From: Sphacelaria rigidula | Taxonomy: Eukaryota; Phaeophyceae; Sphacelariales | Assembly: GCA_964200075.2 (NCBI GenBank) | Contig: CAXNAA020000004.1 | Span: 1-56,402 of the forward strand | Reading direction: 5' to 3' | Length of the DNA stretch: 56,402 nucleotides | Shown here: positions 55,235 through 56,402 of the stretch, piece after piece | Position numbering within the stretch: position 1 is the stretch's first letter | Layout of the letters: every line of letters starts with the position of its first letter | Position numbers and translations under genes: made by a program | Notes under the pieces: generated by a model | What the model saw: only the letters and a program-made list of their open reading frames with translations | Told to the model about the DNA's origin: nothing | Databases searched by the model: none

Positions 55235-55537
55235 TTATTTTGTCATGTCACCACCGAGAGTCTCGAGTACCGCGCGTCTCCGCTCGAGCTTTGTCTTGGC
55301 AAATTTGAAAGTTGTGAGGTCCTTCCTGCAAGCGAACAAGATGCAGTCAGCGTCGACTTCTCCCGCCTTAATCTTGGCGACCTTCATGGCCTCATCGATG
55401 ACTTTGTCCAAGTGCTGGTACAGCAATCCGCACATAAATTCAACGGTTTCCTCGAGTGGAACTTCAACGTCTCCGTAGGCGTGCATGAGGGACGCCACAG
55501 ATTCTTTCAAGCCTGGAGGGTAGAGTTGCTTTTCCAT
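55235..55537 (-). CDS. TAF13-like histone-fold protein
   Basis: 100 aa from the ATG at 55537. The histone fold of the TAF13/SPT3 type reads SLMHAYGDVEVPLEETVEFM (helix 1 and loop), then a long helix (LLYQHLDKVIDEAMKVAKIK), and ADCILFACRKD, where F.xRKD is a TAF13 hallmark. In TFIID, TAF13 pairs with TAF11. No TAF11 partner is seen in the window. The gene is 14 nt downstream of the hydroxylase, convergent. If correct, the virus may reshape host or viral RNA polymerase II promoter recognition. Confidence 0.75.
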   Translation of the reverse strand: MEKQLYPPGLKESVASLMHAYGDVEVPLEETVEFMCGLLYQHLDKVIDEAMKVAKIKAGEVDADCILFACRKDLTTFKFAKTKLERRRAVLETLGGDMTK

Positions 55538-55609
55538 CTTTTTCTGTTGAACTGACCAAGTGTGGCCAAAGTGCTTGAAAGGGCGTCCGCAAAAATAGCT
55601 CCTATTCAC

Positions 55610-56402
55610 GGATCCACCTTAGTACCACCACATTTACGAACAGAGAGCCTCGCCTAGGCGAATCTTCATGAACGACTTGCAAACGTGCACAAACAAATCA
55701 AGAGCGTGCGAAACAAGGTCATCGGAAACGACATGCGTGACATGTTCAACGAATGTACTAAAATAGGTCCAAAACGACCACTTCTTTGTCATGACGCAAA
55801 CCACATACTACGTGCGCAACCATTTTCACGAGTGTATACTTCAACACATGCGTGACATCACAGCCAATTCTTCGTCATGTGGTGCAATTCAATAGATAGA
55901 TATATCAAACCTTTGTCATGCAACACATGCCTGACATCACTACCAATTATTCGTCATGTGGTGCAAGTCAATAGATTGTGATACCAAACCTGTGACATCT
56001 CTGCCAGTTCTTCGACATGTGGTGCAAGTCAATAGATTGGAATACCAAACCTTTGTCATGCAACACATGTGTGACATCTCTGCCAATTGTTCGTCATGTG
56101 GTGCAAGTCAATAGATTGGAATACCAAACCTTTGTCATGCAACAAAATTATTCGTCATGTATGTGGTGCAAGTCAATAGATAGGTATTCAAAACCTTTGT
56201 CATGCAACACATGTGTGACATCTCTGCCAATTATTCGTCATGTGGTGCAAGTCAATAAGTAGGTATTCCAAAATCTTTGTCATGCAACACATGTGTGACA
56301 TCTCTGCCAATTATTCGTCATGAGGTGCAAGTCAATAAGTAGGTATTCTAAACCTTTGTCATGCAACACATGTGTGACATCACTTCCAATTATTCGTCAT
56401 GT
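55610..56402. repeat. Repeat array C, about 79-bp unit, running off the window
   Basis: The units carry GGAATACCAAACCTTTGTCATG, CAACACATGTGTGACATCTCTGCC, AATTATTCGTCATGTGGTGC and AAGTCAATAGATTGG. From 55890 onward the array is regular; 55610-55890 is a degenerate lead. Shared words with arrays A and B are GGAATACCAAA and TTTGTCATG. The array reaches the window end. Confidence 0.92.

Noticed and set aside
56017-56262. 81-codon frame in array C
   Set aside because: It consists of repeat units (YQTFVMQ); no start context or conserved pattern.
1-56402. Alternative genetic code with TAG as sense
   Set aside because: Several genes end convincingly at TAG (for example the vWA gene and the helical protein ending 8187), so TAG is a normal stop; only individual readthrough remains possible.
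1-56402. tRNA or rRNA genes
   Set aside because: No cloverleaf or rRNA-like block was seen on reading; a tRNA scan would be decisive.

Overview
The window is a stretch of a large DNA virus genome of the phylum Nucleocytoviricota, either free or integrated. The main evidence is a set of families that are core or common in these viruses. They include an A32-type packaging ATPase, an archaeo-eukaryotic primase with a UL52-like zinc tail, both ribonucleotide reductase subunits, an RFC1-like AAA ATPase, a PD-(D/E)XK nuclease, a membrane-anchored papain-like protease and a DUF5832-like protein. There are also 2-cysteine-adaptor proteins, ankyrin, BTB and F-box/LRR proteins, and a beta-rich structural protein. 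Genes are dense, lie on both strands, have short spacers, and often have a TATA-like A/T run just upstream of the ATG. Base composition looks balanced rather than extremely AT-rich. A SHAQKYF-class Myb gene with a possible spliceosomal intron and the TTAGGG-like words point to a protist or algal host. I cannot name a genus.

Layout. 1-4.7 kb: packaging ATPase, Myb gene, ankyrin protein, then a tandem array of about 71-bp units (3.66-4.74 kb). 4.8-10.2 kb: an alanine-rich coiled-coil protein, a GT-A glycosyltransferase, two small unknowns, a possible H2A-like histone-fold protein and a BTB-BACK protein. 10.2-16.7 kb: zinc-knuckle protein, a short fibre-module protein, PD-(D/E)XK nuclease, acidic protein, frameshifted primase and small membrane proteins. 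16.7-22.6 kb: a large modular surface protein, a basic protein, and a run made of a vWA protein, a SLATT-like protein, a frameshifted unknown and a second SLATT-like protein. 22.5-25.7 kb: a frameshifted NADAR protein, a RING-ankyrin protein and a gene-poor gap. 25.7-29.9 kb: structural proteins, then a basic adaptor-like protein.

29.9-36.9 kb: RFC1-like ATPase, small membrane proteins, an F-box-like/LRR gene split by TAG, a 2C-adaptor/zinc-finger/NADAR gene split by TGA, a DUF5832-like protein. 36.9-43.5 kb: acidic repeat protein, a protein with a duplicated domain, unknowns, a GIY-YIG/zinc-knuckle protein and an OTU protease. 43.5-43.8 kb: second repeat array. 43.8-48.8 kb: RNR large subunit, 2C-adaptor protein, glutaredoxin-RNR small subunit fusion. 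48.9-55.5 kb: four virion-surface or unknown proteins, a discoidin/FN3 protein, papain-like protease, fatty-acid hydroxylase and a TAF13-like histone-fold protein. 55.6 kb to the end: third repeat array.

Taken together, the genes supply DNA synthesis and packaging (primase, RNR, RFC-like ATPase, nuclease, ATPase), transcription factors resembling host ones (Myb, TAF13-like), virion surface construction (a family of modular beta proteins), and control of host ubiquitin and signalling pathways (RING, BTB, F-box, OTU, SLATT, NADAR). At least six genes are broken by a single-base shift or an in-frame stop exactly where homology continues, with further weaker cases. Sequencing error, pseudogenes and recoding must be told apart before the annotation is used.
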